Shown here: in pieces, positions 14,906-25,259 of the stretch | Layout: each line of letters starts with the position of its first letter | Numbering within the stretch: position 1 is the first letter of the stretch | From: Scylla paramamosain | Taxonomy: Eukaryota; Arthropoda; Malacostraca; Decapoda; Portunidae | DNA length: 64,000 bases | Direction of reading: 5' to 3' | NCBI RefSeq assembly: GCF_035594125.1 | Contig: NW_026973714.1 | Location: 543,501-607,500 of the forward strand | The notes under the pieces: model-generated | What the model saw: the letters and a program-made list of their open reading frames with translations, nothing else | The model's database searches: none | Told to the model about the DNA's origin: nothing | Translations under genes and position numbers: made by a program

Positions 14906-15240
14906 GCGTGGCCAGATAAGCTGTAGCCAGTATCACTTTACTAAGACACTTGTTACGCAGCCTGGAATGTTCAGGAGCTCATCACGAGGCAACACAACTA
15001 GCGAGGCAAGGAGAGAAGCAAGGACGGAGGGAGGGAGGGAAGGAGGGAGGGAGGGAGTTTGGTGTGTAGTACGTAGGCTGATGTACTATTCATGGCTAGA
15101 CGCTCGGGGATTGTTCCTGCTGTTGTCGTGAAATTCTCCGCCACACCGCCAGCATGTTAGCTTCTGCCGCGACTCTCAGCTGTAGGAATCCCGCCTCACG
15201 TCGCGTCCAGGTATTCACCAGTGTAGTATTTTCGTTCTCT

Positions 15241-15263
15241 CCTTAGACCAGTGTTTCTCAACC
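15241..15263 (+). repeat. hAT left target duplication and left TIR
   Basis: CCTTAGAC (15241-15248) is the target duplication and 15249-15263 is the left terminal inverted repeat. Just inside lies a perfect 16-bp palindrome, GTGCGCCGCGGCGCAC, at 15265-15280. Two more GTGCGCCGC copies follow at about 15283 and 15306. Confidence 0.95.
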
Positions 15264-17919
15264 TGTGCGCCGCGGCGCACTTGTGCGCCGCGGGGATCAC
15301 ATAGGTGCGCCGCGAGTACTCGGACACGTCCTGTACCCGTCCATCAGAGCTGCAGTCAGCTGGCATTCCTGAGTTGCCATATCACTTGTCTTATTTTACT
15401 TATTTACACGTTCATGTGAAAAATTTTAGATGTGTACAAACTGAGCATATGCATACCAGTTGGTTGTATACAAGATGGAATATATGATGTGATTTGCGTG
15501 AACCTTTAGTAACAATTAATATGGCAACATATAACGAGAACATTGGGTAGGCAGCTCCAGGGCCAGGACCAAGGGGTCTCAGTGCTACAGTTGACTCCCC
15601 GTAACGCGTAGTGCCGTACTGCATTCGTTGCTCAACGAGGCTTAAAAATGGAGAAATACCTCATAAAAAAGCGTAAATGTGCTGAAGAAAAAGAAGAAGA
15701 AGTTGCAGAGGACATTATTAAGTCAAAGCGTACATGTGTCGAAGGCACTGATGGTGACGTAACAGTAAAACCTGGTGAAAGTGAGACGTCTCGTCCAGGC
15801 CATATCGTGGAAAGTGAAGAAAATGAAGTGAGAGTTGAAAGTGAGTACAGCTGTGCGGGTCCGAGCAGAAAAAGTGATATGACGGGCTTGAGATCAGTTA
15901 AAACAATGACAGGTACCAGCAAAAGTAGCCGCAGCAAGTCATTTCGCATGTATAACGAGAGTTACCTTGGACTTGGATTCACTTGCTGTGATAGGGAAAA
16001 TGGCCCTAAACCAAAATGTGTTGTTTGTGGCTTGGAGTTATCAAATGAATCTATGACTCCACAGAAAATGAAGAGACATTTATCAACTAAGCATCGTCAC
16101 CTGACACAGAAACCTATAGATTACTTTAAGAGACTCTTGAAAGAAAACAAACAACAAAGTCTTGGGTTTGAGAAAAAAGTGAAGGTAGCAGAAAAGGCAC
16201 AGAAAGCAAGCTATTTAGTAGCAGAACAAACAGTAAAACAAATGAAACCCCATTCAATTGCAGAATCCTATTTTCTTCCAGCTTGCTGTTCTGTAGTAAA
16301 AACTTTGTTTGGGGATGAGGCTGAAAAAGAAGTGAAAAAAATTCCTCTCTCAAACGATACGATTGGCAGACGAATCAAGGATATGTCATCTGACATTGAG
16401 AAAAGTGTGTGTGAACTGGTGAAAGATAAAATGTTTGCCTTACAAGCGGACGAATCAACAGATATTGGAGGGAAACCTCAGTTACTTGTGTTCATCCGTT
16501 TCATTGATGATAAGAAAATAACCGAGCAATTCTTGTGCTGCAAAGAACTAAGTCAAACAACAGGACAGGAAATATTTTCTACAGTGACAGAATATTTGGT
16601 AGAAATGGACTTAACATGGAAATTATGTGTAGGAATTTGCACAGATGGTTGTCCATCAATGGTGGGGTCAGTAAAGGGTTTTGTGTCTTTAGTGAAGAAG
16701 GAAAATCCATTTCTGATTACCACACATTGTTTCTTGCACCGTGAAGCTCTTGTTGCTAAAACACTTGGACAAGATTTAAAATTTGTTCTTGATAATGTCG
16801 TGAAAATGGTGAACTTTATTAAAAGTAGACCAAAGCAGTCAAGATTATTTTCCAGTCTTTGTGAAGAAATGGGATCTGCCCACGAAGGTCTTCTCCTCCA
16901 CACGGAAGTTCGGTGGTTGTCAAGAGGCAGAGTGTTATCCCGTGTGCATGAACTAAGAGAGGAAATTCTTCTTTTCTTTGCTCTTGAAGAGAAAACAGAA
17001 TTCTGCGAATTACTGGCTGACGAAATTTGGAATGCAAAATTATGTTATTTGGCAGATATATTTGAGCATTTGAACAAGGTGAATGTAAGTATGCAAGGGA
17101 GAAATGAAAATATGTGAACATGCACTGATAAAATGCAGTCAATGAAAGAAAAAATCAAGATTTGGAAAGACAGGTCAAGTGAAGGTAATATTGACATGTT
17201 TCAAAAGACTGCTGCAGCAAACAACACAGACATTGTTCCACTCATTACAGACCACCTTACAAGCCTAGAAAGGAGCATTGAAAAATACTTCCCAAATATA
17301 TCTACTGAAAGTTATGATTGGCTGAGAAATCCATTCGTGCTCGATCCCTTACACAGGCCTCAACTTAGCACTCATGAAGAAGAGGAACTAATTGATATCC
17401 GAAATGACCGCACATTAAGACTGCAATATATGGAAATGTCATTAGAAAGCTTTTGGATTGAAATGGAAAAACAATACCCACATATTTCAAAAAAGGCCCA
17501 GAAAATACTCTTGCAGTTTTCGACCTCATATTTGTGTTAACTGGGATTTTCAGCACTAACAAATATAAAAACTAAGAAAAGATGTAACTTGCTCTCTGTT
17601 GAAGAGGAAATGAGAGTGTGTCTGTCAGCTGTCCCTCCCAACATAGAGAGGATATGTAAATCCAGGCAGGCACAGGTGTCTCATTGATAAGGTATGTATT
17701 TTTTTTAGTAATAGTTTATTTACAGTACACACTGTTTCCTGCTGTTTATTTGCACCTATTATTTCATCAATAATATTGTGTAACTGAGATATTATGGTTA
17801 ACACACCGTCCGTGAAAGAGTAAAAGGTTAATTAATTATGAAATTAAAGAGATGGTGCGTCGCCAAATTAACAACATGTCTTTAGTGCGCCGCCAACCAA
17901 CAAAGGTTGAGAAACACTG
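15249..17919 (+). mobile_element. Complete hAT-superfamily DNA transposon
   Basis: The element is 2671 bp. It begins CAGTGTTTCTCAACC and ends with the exact reverse complement, a 15-bp terminal inverted repeat of the hAT type. The 8-bp sequence CCTTAGAC flanks it on both sides (15241-15248 and 17920-17927), which is the target-site length made by hAT transposases. Short GTGCGCCGC motifs sit just inside both ends, probably transposase-binding sites by analogy with other hAT elements. The interior carries one transposase frame with a BED zinc finger, about 400 bp from the left end and 230 bp from the right. The exact target duplication and nearly open frame suggest a recent insertion. The right copy of the target duplication runs directly into a (CA)n array. 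Confidence 0.95.
15648..17687 (+). pseudogene. hAT transposase (ZBED5/SCAND3-like), two nonsense codons
   Basis: This would catalyse cut-and-paste transposition in the nucleus. The single frame starts at an ATG in good context and would encode 679 residues, ending at TGA 17685-17687. It is interrupted only by TGA at 17115 (codon 490) and TAA at 17538 (codon 631), each explicable by one substitution. An acidic/basic low-complexity N-terminus is followed by a BED-type zinc finger (C124, C127, H144, H149). Next is an RNase-H-like core with ADEST (D268) and CTDG (D333), a Cys/His motif at 361-364, and a C-terminal hAT dimerisation region with a W...YP and LLQFST pattern just before the second stop. 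Similar proteins are annotated as ZBED5, SCAND3 or ZMYM6-like. Family assignment comes from motif recognition, not a search. A polymorphic intact copy may exist elsewhere in the genome. Confidence 0.93.
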
Positions 17920-17925
17920 CCTTAG

Positions 17926-17927
<2 letters not shown>
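17905..17927 (+). repeat. hAT right TIR and right target duplication
   Basis: GGTTGAGAAACACTG (17905-17919) is the exact reverse complement of the left TIR and is followed by CCTTAGAC (17920-17927), identical to the left flank. Subterminal motifs GTGCGTCGCC (about 17854) and GTGCGCCGCC (about 17885) echo the left-end GTGCGCCGC repeats. Confidence 0.95.
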
Positions 17928-17966
<39 letters not shown>

Positions 17967-17982
17967 TACATACATACATACA
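17928..17982. repeat. (CA)n(CATA)n array abutting the hAT target site
   Basis: About 17 CA units and five CATA units start directly after the right target duplication of the hAT element, so the transposon inserted at a microsatellite edge. Confidence 0.95.
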
Positions 17983-18195
17983 CATGCAAAGAAAAAATAA
18001 TGTCTCACTTATTTGATTCATGCGCTGATAATTCTAAATGTTTACCTCATTCCTAAGCAAATAGGAAACAGCGAGTACCATAATTAACGTAATTGGCTCC
18101 AAAATTCGTACCTATATTTGTATCGTGAGTATTATAACACCAATATGACCTCTTCAATTTTGTTGTTGTTGCTACTGTTGTTGCTGTTGTTTCTG

Positions 18196-18199
<4 letters not shown>

Positions 18200-18279
<80 letters not shown>
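18200..18279. repeat. (TG)n array
   Basis: About 40 TG units, preceded by imperfect (TTG)n at 18160-18196. Confidence 0.97.
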
Positions 18280-18281
<2 letters not shown>

Positions 18282-18386
18282 CATAACAACAATTTGACAT
18301 GCCAGGATGCAAAACGTTTCTCAATAATGAGCGTGTTCACATCCTTCTTCCCGCCACGGAAAAATAGAACAGCTAAGACGCCACGC

Positions 18387-18388
<2 letters not shown>

Positions 18389-18458
<70 letters not shown>
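18389..18458. repeat. (GA)n array
   Basis: About 35 GA units; a shorter (GA)n lies at 18856-18881. Confidence 0.97.
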
Positions 18459-18459
<1 letters not shown>

Positions 18460-20675
18460 ACTTCTACGTTCTCATGTCGTCATGTTGCACAAGTTATTCA
18501 AGAGTGGCAGTCACTAATTCACCAGCACGACCTGTCAGTACACCGAGCACACGCTTCCTGGAAAATGATGCAAATCCTTCCCATGATACTACGTGTTTAT
18601 GAAAAGCAATGCTTCTCATCAGCAGCAGCCCTGTGATTTCAGATTCATGGGGTGAGTTTGCATTAACTGCTTCTCCCGAGCGGACGTGTTTCCATTGCTT
18701 CATATCTAATTCAAGCAGTCTCCACCAATATGTTAACACTTTGCCTAATTTGTGGTTCATTACTTACATCGACCAACTGTCGCCACACAATGAAATGTTC
18801 CCGTCGTCAAATGCAAGGTTTGCATTACATTTCACATTATTCTAACCTTTAACAGAGGGAGAGAGAGAGAGAGAGAGAGAGAATGATGAAGTGAACAGCC
18901 TTGCCTTGGGCCTGTTCAACACTGGCTCGTGGCTGGCTGGCTGTGTTGTGTGATCCGTGTATGTGTAAGCGGGTCTGGCGCGATACGTTTCGCTTATGAA
19001 CTGGTTTATAGACGTGCCTGTGCCTGCAGGAGGTCCACGCCACACGCCGTGTTCGTTTGTATATGAAACTGCAATGGTTTAGTTTTTACGAGTACATCAA
19101 AGAGCCGCGCGTCTCATTAAGTGTTTTTACAGCGGACCGCTTGCGAGGGAGGATTGCTTGTTTACAGCAAGTAATTTAATTAAAGATTCATGTTATACCT
19201 TCACTGTTTTAATTAAATCATGGTCATAAGAGTTGAGGGTAATGAGCAGCATGCACGTGGCTCTTTGTGTGACGCTCGGTGAGACATGCAACACTGTCTG
19301 TCTGTCGGTCTGTCTGTCTGTCGATAGTGGGAGTTAACACGATACTTGGGAACACTGCGCCGCTACTCAAGCAGTCAAAGCCAAAGTGAAACACGGGATT
19401 CATTGTCCGAAGCACCAACGACACGAGATGGCAACCCAAACGCACCCAAACACACACACACACACACACACACATGTGGTAATAATGGCTCTCCCGCCCG
19501 CCACATCCCAGGAAAAGTTTGTTAGCAGTTAATAGGCAGCAATTTTCCTTATGTAAAGTCGTCTTGGTCTCGTTCGGAGCAAATCACCATCATCGCAGTA
19601 GTTTGTAGTTTATTTTTTCATCCAACACTCTCTGACTTCCCCACACGTCATATTGGTAATTCTCTCCTTCCCCACCATTCTCTCTCTCTCTCTCTCTCTC
19701 TCTGCCGGCAACCACAACGTGCACACCTTCCCTCTTCACTTCACCTCAGACTCTGTTGACTCTGATACCTAGCGTGCTTATTTTCCCATTGGTTTGTACC
19801 GGAACTCCGCCAGTCTCTACACACCACAGATGACAACTCTGCTAACGCCTATCAGCCTCCAGTGATCCCTCGTTACAAACTTTTCTGGACCCTGACCGGA
19901 GGAGGCAATGACTGCTGCGGCCTGACTTAAAGAAGTGTTCTGTCTGCCTGCCTGGTCGTGAATAGGCTACTGAGCTGCCCACAAGGTATCCTTACAGACC
20001 TCAGATCTTGCCGTATTGCTCGAACTTAAACCAAGTACTGCTAGTTAATTCAGACGGGTCGCAATTACTATGGACTCGTGGAAGACCAAAGCTCTTCCGC
20101 TCGAATCAAAGTCTTAACGAAGACGATGAAACACCTCCACCGAACCCAAGTGAAGGCGAGCAGGCGGAGTGGCGGGCAGGAGTGGTGAATCAGTGGCTTC
20201 TTACCTTGACCTCCGTGAACACAGGTGACGGCACACTTACCTGCAAAGAAAACGGATTATCAGCATGGTTGTTATATTCTACCTGAGTACAGCCTTAATG
20301 TATATATGTATTTTTTTTTATGTGTGCGTATTTATTGCATTGAGTGTCGAGCTGATGTTAAGGCAGCTTTGACCTAAATAAAGCGTAGAAATTGCACTGA
20401 AAGGAATATGAAAAGTACAAAGTTAAACTACGCAAGGTATCAAATAAAAATCAAGGAACGTCTGTCCGCCATCTTCCTTTCCAACATCACATCCACCGTA
20501 TCAAGAAATAGCATTATAAAAGCCATACTATAACTTTTTTCCTCCTGTCAAATAAAGTCGCTATTTTCTATTTCAGTGGAGAGCCTGTGAGTTGCAAACA
20601 CCACAACTTCACGGCGCCCTTTTTCCCCTCGCCTGGCTGGTTGCCTTGCATCTCTCCGACACTCCAGTTCGTGAC
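18460..20675. other. No supported gene
   Basis: Contains short (GA)n, (CTGT)n at 19297-19322, (AC)n at 19452-19474 and (CT)n at 19680-19702. A frame at 20008-20286 is discussed among the rejected items. Confidence 0.5.
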
Positions 20676-20832
20676 TCAGCCACCATAAGATGGAGAGAAT
20701 TAATTACAGTTGTCAGCTAAAGCAAATGGTACGCTCACACACTCACCCATTCGCGCACCACAGCCACCAATCCACACTCACACTAAAGCAACCGATGCCA
20801 CGCAGGGCACAGGGTATCAGGAAAAGCCCTCC
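20676..20832 (-). mobile_element. Inverted 3'-end fragment of the RNase H LINE
   Basis: This ~155-bp stretch is the near-identical reverse complement of 22428-22566, the end of the LINE coding region plus its 3' UTR, with scattered substitutions and short indels. Shared landmarks are the CTAAAGCAAATGGTACGCTC block, the GATGCCACGCAGGGCACAGG block and the inverted stop-codon context. It sits head-to-head against the longer plus-strand copy. It may be a separate, heavily 5'-truncated insertion or the product of a rearrangement; a standard twin-priming inversion would not duplicate the 3' UTR. Confidence 0.85.
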
Positions 20833-22605
20833 CTGTTGCACTGCCGGACTTCACCGTTGGTGGCAGCGTCATCCCCCTATTCTCTCAGTACAGTTACCTC
20901 GGAGCTCCAGTCAAGATCTCAGCAGTCCTCCCTGCCCGGCGTCAGCCCCATCCCATCATTAGTGACCTATTGGATCGTCTCCAGCGACGACTTCATCCTC
21001 TTCAGTGGCTCACCAACAACTCCTCCGGCATCTGCATTTTTGTGACCAGTACTATCTATGTCACTTTCATTCGCTCTGTTGTTGATTATCTCTCCCCTGC
21101 CTTGATTCAACTTCCTCGGGCTGCTTTAGAGCCTCTGCAAATTTTTCAGAATAGAGCGATGAGAATCATTGTTGGATGCCCCGTGACCACCAGGATTGTA
21201 AACATGCAGCGTGAATTGAGGCTCCCGCCCTTAGTTGATAGAATATATTCAAATGTTACTTGCCTCACAGTCAAGTGTCTTCACTTTCCACTTCTCTCGC
21301 CACACTACACGCAGCTGATCAGGACCTCTCTTGGCCCCACTCCACCAGTCCCTCCTATTCTGCCCACTGGTCGCCGACTTATTGTGTCTGTTTCCTCTCT
21401 GCTCGGGAGCCTTAATTTGCAAGTTTCTGCCGCTGCCGTGTCCCCAGGCCCACCCCCGTGGATGCTACCAGCGCCTGAGGTGAGCTTTACCCCTACAACC
21501 AAGTCAGATCCGCCTCCTCTCCAGCTGCAGCTGGCCTTGGAACACGTGGCGACAGTGACGTCCTCCATCACAGCTCATCGCCTCTACACTGACGGGTCTC
21601 TCCAGTCGGATGGAGCGGCTGGTGGTGCGGTTTTCTCACCTGACTTGGAACCACCTCCAGGTGGCTGGGTCGGCCGTCGGCTCGGAAACCACTCCAGCTC
21701 AACGTTGTGTGAGCTCTATGCTATCCTGAATGCTGTTAGCCTCGTGTGTCAGAGGGGAGTGAATGCAGTTGTTATTTGTGACTCAAAGGCCCTTCAGTCC
21801 CTTTCTGCTACCCGTCCCACCCACCTAATAGTAGTTCAACAGATTCTTTCCTTTTTAGCATTAATGACTGCTCGCAATGTGTGTGTCAAGTTTATATTGG
21901 TAATATATCATGTTGGTTTACGTCACAATGCTACAGCTGACCGCCTAGCGAAGGATGCCTGCCGCCTACCTCCGCATGGTGATGGTCGTCCTCTCTCCCT
22001 GCCATGTCACCTCTCCAACGCTCCCCGCCGCTCTCCTACCTATGCGGCGTCGCAAGGATACTGACAGGCCCCACAGTATCACCATCAACATGGTCATGGT
22101 CAACATGATCACCATCATATCATGGTCTGCCGCCACAAGTACACGTACCGTTGCCGGGGTCTTACGGTTCGGTGGCACAACATTGTCTCGGCGCGTCTGC
22201 GGTTGGGCTACCGCCCGCCGTGGCAGATTGCCGGGGTACAGGGCGAGCCTCCCTTCACAGAGTGTCGCTTGTGCCGCACACCGCTTGCCAACACCATCGA
22301 GCACTACTGCCTGGTGTGCCCCACTGTTCGGCACCTCCTAACCCAAGGTTTGCCGCTGGATGCTGTCTGTCGTCATATTCTGGTGCCCGATTATCTCGAT
22401 GAGATTCTCGTGCGTTACCCTCGATTTAGTGGCTTTTCCTGATGCCCTGTGCCCTGCGTGGCATCGGTTGCTTTTGTGTGAGTGTGGATTGGTGGGTGGG
22501 GTGCACGAATGGTGAGTGTGTGAGCGTACCATTTGCTTTAGCTTGCAACAGTAATTAAGTTTCTCTATCTTATGATGTCTGACGTTATTTGCGAAATAAA
22601 TTAAT
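20833..22605 (+). mobile_element. 5'-truncated non-LTR retrotransposon with RNase H
   Basis: This copy holds the RT thumb, connection region, RNase H domain, C-terminal zinc knuckle and a short 3' UTR. It ends in a CAAAT-type short repeat (about 22598-22617) directly followed by (CT)n. The RNase H after the RT places it with the I/R1/LOA-type LINEs rather than the CR1 or Jockey types lacking RNase H that occur elsewhere in this window. The endonuclease and catalytic RT core are missing. Confidence 0.85.
20835..22442 (+). pseudogene. LINE ORF2 C-terminus: RT thumb, RNase H, zinc knuckle
   Basis: The reading frame is one phase throughout and is broken by a single TGA at 22062-22064. It opens at the RT thumb region (YSYLGAP motif at about 20889) and runs through the connection segment. 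It then enters an RNase H fold with all four acidic positions present: D in YTDGS (21591), E in CELYA (21711), D in CDSKAL (21780) and D in TADRLAK (21939). After the stop, the same frame encodes a His-rich stretch and a CX2CX9HX4C knuckle at about 22267-22320, typical of I-clade ORF2 ends. The stop at 22440 precedes the 3' UTR. The RNase H would remove the RNA template strand during target-primed reverse transcription. With no RT core this copy cannot be autonomous. The single nonsense codon suggests moderate age. Confidence 0.88.
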
Positions 22606-22616
22606 CAAATCAAATC

Positions 22617-22618
<2 letters not shown>

Positions 22619-22659
<41 letters not shown>

Positions 22660-22661
22660 GA

Positions 22662-22732
<71 letters not shown>
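22619..22732. repeat. Compound (CT)n...(GT)n after a LINE 3' end
   Basis: (CT)n 22619-22654 directly follows the RNase H LINE tail and (GT)n 22663-22732, broken by one TT, follows. The CT array may have grown from the retrotransposon tail. Confidence 0.95.
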
Positions 22733-22734
<2 letters not shown>

Positions 22735-23301
22735 CATTCACTGTGGCAGAGGGAGTGCTAGAAACCGGAAGGTGAAATTTACGCCTTTGTTTTCTGGCGA
22801 TGATTCGAGGAAGAAGATTGAATAAATTAGTAAAGGCTCATTGAATCAATAGGCGGCACGTGTACATAAAGACGCACTTAATCTGCATACATAGGTACAT
22901 TCAATACAGTCTAGATTTATATAATTATGTATTATGACAAAGACCACGGCGGCGTTGACTAGGAAGTGCTCCATCACCACGGCCAGGAGCAGCACGCCGC
23001 CCCTTGTCCGTAATTCTCCAGTCTGGCAAAACATTGCCAAAACTTTCCCTCTTTCCAGCCCAAGCTTAGACGGGTTCAGTGTGTGTGTGTGTGTGTGTGT
23101 GGATAGCTATGATTTTTGTCCCTTACGTAGTTTTCATCCTCCATTTGTCTTTCATGAACGCAACATTCTAGTCATTTGTTAATAAGAACATCTTGCTTCT
23201 TCATATTTATTACGTTGCCTTAGGGGGAAAAAAACGCTATCAGACTCACTTCTGATTCCTTCCCCGCTACAATTTCTCCATTGTCCATAATTCTTTTCAG
23301 T

Positions 23302-23373
<72 letters not shown>

Positions 23374-24211
23374 GCGGCAATAATAAATCTCACAAAGGAT
23401 CTCGCAGCTTCTCCGCCAATGGGGCCAAGGAGCACCAGCTTTCCTCTCCAATAGCCATGCCACCTCCTCCTCCTCCTCCTCCTCGTTCATTAATCACTCC
23501 CCTTTTCTTCTCGATTTCATTCTCAATCACCCCATCGCACCAATGTCTCGCCTCATCCTCTCTCTCTTACTTTCATTTCAATCCCGTTTTTCCCTCTCCC
23601 CCGCCATCTCTCCTTTTCTCAGCACAACTCTTGTCCTTCATGAAGTGTTTCGAGAGGCCAAACAAAAGCTGAAGCTCTGGATTTTCTCTCGAAGCAAAGA
23701 ATTAATGTCCAACTAAATCACTGCCTCAGACGAGACGAATGAAGGGCTGACTTTTTTTTTTTTTTCCAAGGAAGCGAGTGAAATGAACAGCCTCGTCCTT
23801 ATCGCTTAACATCGGAAGGAAAAAATAACGTAAATAAAACGAAAAAAATAAAAAAATAAATAAATAAAAAAATGAGGAAAAGAATATTGCCAAACTTGGT
23901 AGCAAACAAAAATGTTAAACAGAGAATATAATTTCTTTTCCCTTTAGAATTAATTTCCCTTCTATATGCAAGTCACCATCTCCTTCGCCGAGTTGTATTT
24001 ACCCTCTTTGTGGTGTAATCTTTCAGGAAATTGTAAGTCTCGTGAAGAGTAACTGGATGTGAAATTGTTCAGCAGACGACTTGTGAAAGAGAGGAGCGGG
24101 AGGGAAAGTGCACAGCCTTCAGGAAGATGAAGATGTGAAGTGAGATGATGAGGACAGGAAGGCGCAGGTCTGGCCGAGGAGGAATGAGGGAAAACAATAA
24201 TAAGTGTAAGC
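22733..24211. other. No supported gene
   Basis: Short (GT)n at 23079-23100, (CCT)n at 23461-23483 and A-rich AAATA sequence at 23820-23875. Nothing coding is seen. Confidence 0.55.
23302..23371. repeat. (CA)n array
   Basis: About 35 CA units. Confidence 0.97.
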
Positions 24212-24251
24212 TAAGACAACAACAACAACAACAACAACAACAATAATAATG

Positions 24252-24299
<48 letters not shown>
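24212..24299. repeat. (ACA)n(ATA)n array
   Basis: About ten CAA units grade into about 18 ATA units. Confidence 0.95.
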
Positions 24300-24467
24300 G
24301 AAATGGGAGTAATTACGAAAACCAGTCAAAATCACATTAACGCTACAAAACAAAAAGAAAAAAAAAAGGATCACCTGAAGATCCGCCACCCCACAGGGAT
24401 CACCTGAAGATCCGCCACCCCAGATTGTCTCACCTGAAGATCCGCCACCCCAGACTCTCTCACTTGC

Positions 24468-24522
24468 TTAGGTTAGGTTAGGTTAGGTTAGGTTAGGTTA
24501 GCCTAACCTAACCTAACCTAAC
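24468..24522. repeat. Head-to-head (TTAGG)6/(CCTAA)4 palindrome
   Basis: Six TTAGG units plus TTAG (24468-24501) face four CCTAA units (24502-24521). The arms 24482-24501 and 24503-24522 are perfectly complementary over 20 bp around a single central C. This is the orientation expected of a telomere-telomere fusion, but it can also arise by hairpin-templated synthesis in a mobile element. Confidence 0.92.
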
Positions 24523-24593
24523 AACATGAACGCATTAAAAAACCGAGTGGATATAAAAAAATGCAGAAAAAAGTTTACTTCATTAAAAGTATG

Positions 24594-24680
24594 GGATCAC
24601 CTGAAGATCCGCCACCCCAGATTGTCTCACCTGATCTGCCACCCCGAGTGCGGCTGGGGTGGCGGATCTTCAGGTGATCC
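24594..24680. repeat. Perfect 27-bp inverted repeat (hairpin)
   Basis: 24594-24620 and 24654-24680 are exact reverse complements separated by 33 nt. The stem contains the six-base palindrome GGATCT/AGATCC-type core and would form a stable cruciform or RNA hairpin. Confidence 0.92.
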
Positions 24681-24949
24681 GAAAAAAAATTACTTCATTT
24701 TGCCTTCAGTATCCCATTTCGCTCTGTATGACAAAAACAAGGAGGAAGAAAAAAAAAAAGACGCAGAAGAGAAGAAAAAAGAAACCTGATCGTTTTAACT
24801 TTGAAGACAACAAAAACCTGTTCAGTAAAAAGTAGCAAGTTTCCGATCAAGCTTCACTAGGATCAGAAACTTTCTGAAAAGAACAGACGAGCAATTTGGT
24901 TCACGAAAAGGGAGAGATTTACGCCGTTATTTGGCTCTTAAGGATCACA

Positions 24950-24950
24950 G

Positions 24951-25036
<86 letters not shown>

Positions 25037-25097
25037 ATTACTGTCTGTTTTCTCATCCTCATTCTTTCTTTTATCCTGTTCTCTCCTCTTCTCCCCA

Positions 25098-25162
<65 letters not shown>
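24950..25162. repeat. (GT)n(GA)n ... (CT)n cluster
   Basis: (GT)n 24950-24986 joins (GA)n 24987-25035. After 68 bp of pyrimidine-rich sequence, (CT)n 25103-25162 follows. The GA and CT arrays are complementary and could pair as a long stem. Confidence 0.95.
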
Positions 25163-25164
<2 letters not shown>

Positions 25165-25259
25165 AATGATGACATAACGTCGTCTCCCCTACTCCACCGG
25201 ACGAGGCGGGCGCCTCATGGCAACCCAACGGCAAGACAGGCGAGGCCACACAGCTACGA

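Larger units (their letters stand above)
24368..24680. repeat. 27-bp motif repeats, direct and inverted, around a telomere-like palindrome
   Basis: The motif beginning GGATCACCTGAAGATCCGCC and ending ACCCCAG occurs at 24368-24393, 24397-24423, 24431-24453 (lacking the first bases) and 24594-24620. A shortened copy lies at 24628-24645. A perfect inverted copy lies at 24654-24680. Between the third and fourth copies lies a TTAGG/CCTAA palindrome. The spacer motif GATTGTCTCACCTGA also repeats. No coding frame or known mobile-element signature was recognised. Confidence 0.92.

Noticed and set aside
20008..20286. Frame ending in an Ig-like pattern (SVNTGDGTLTCKENG)
   Set aside because: The resemblance to an Ig F-strand Cys motif is short, there is no upstream partner Cys/Trp or ATG start, and the opposite strand has a canonical CAGGTAAGT donor at about 20237-20245. 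Evidence is contradictory.
24368..24453. CRISPR array
   Set aside because: Three near-identical 27-bp repeats are separated by only a few bases, with no spacers of repeat-like length, in a eukaryotic context.
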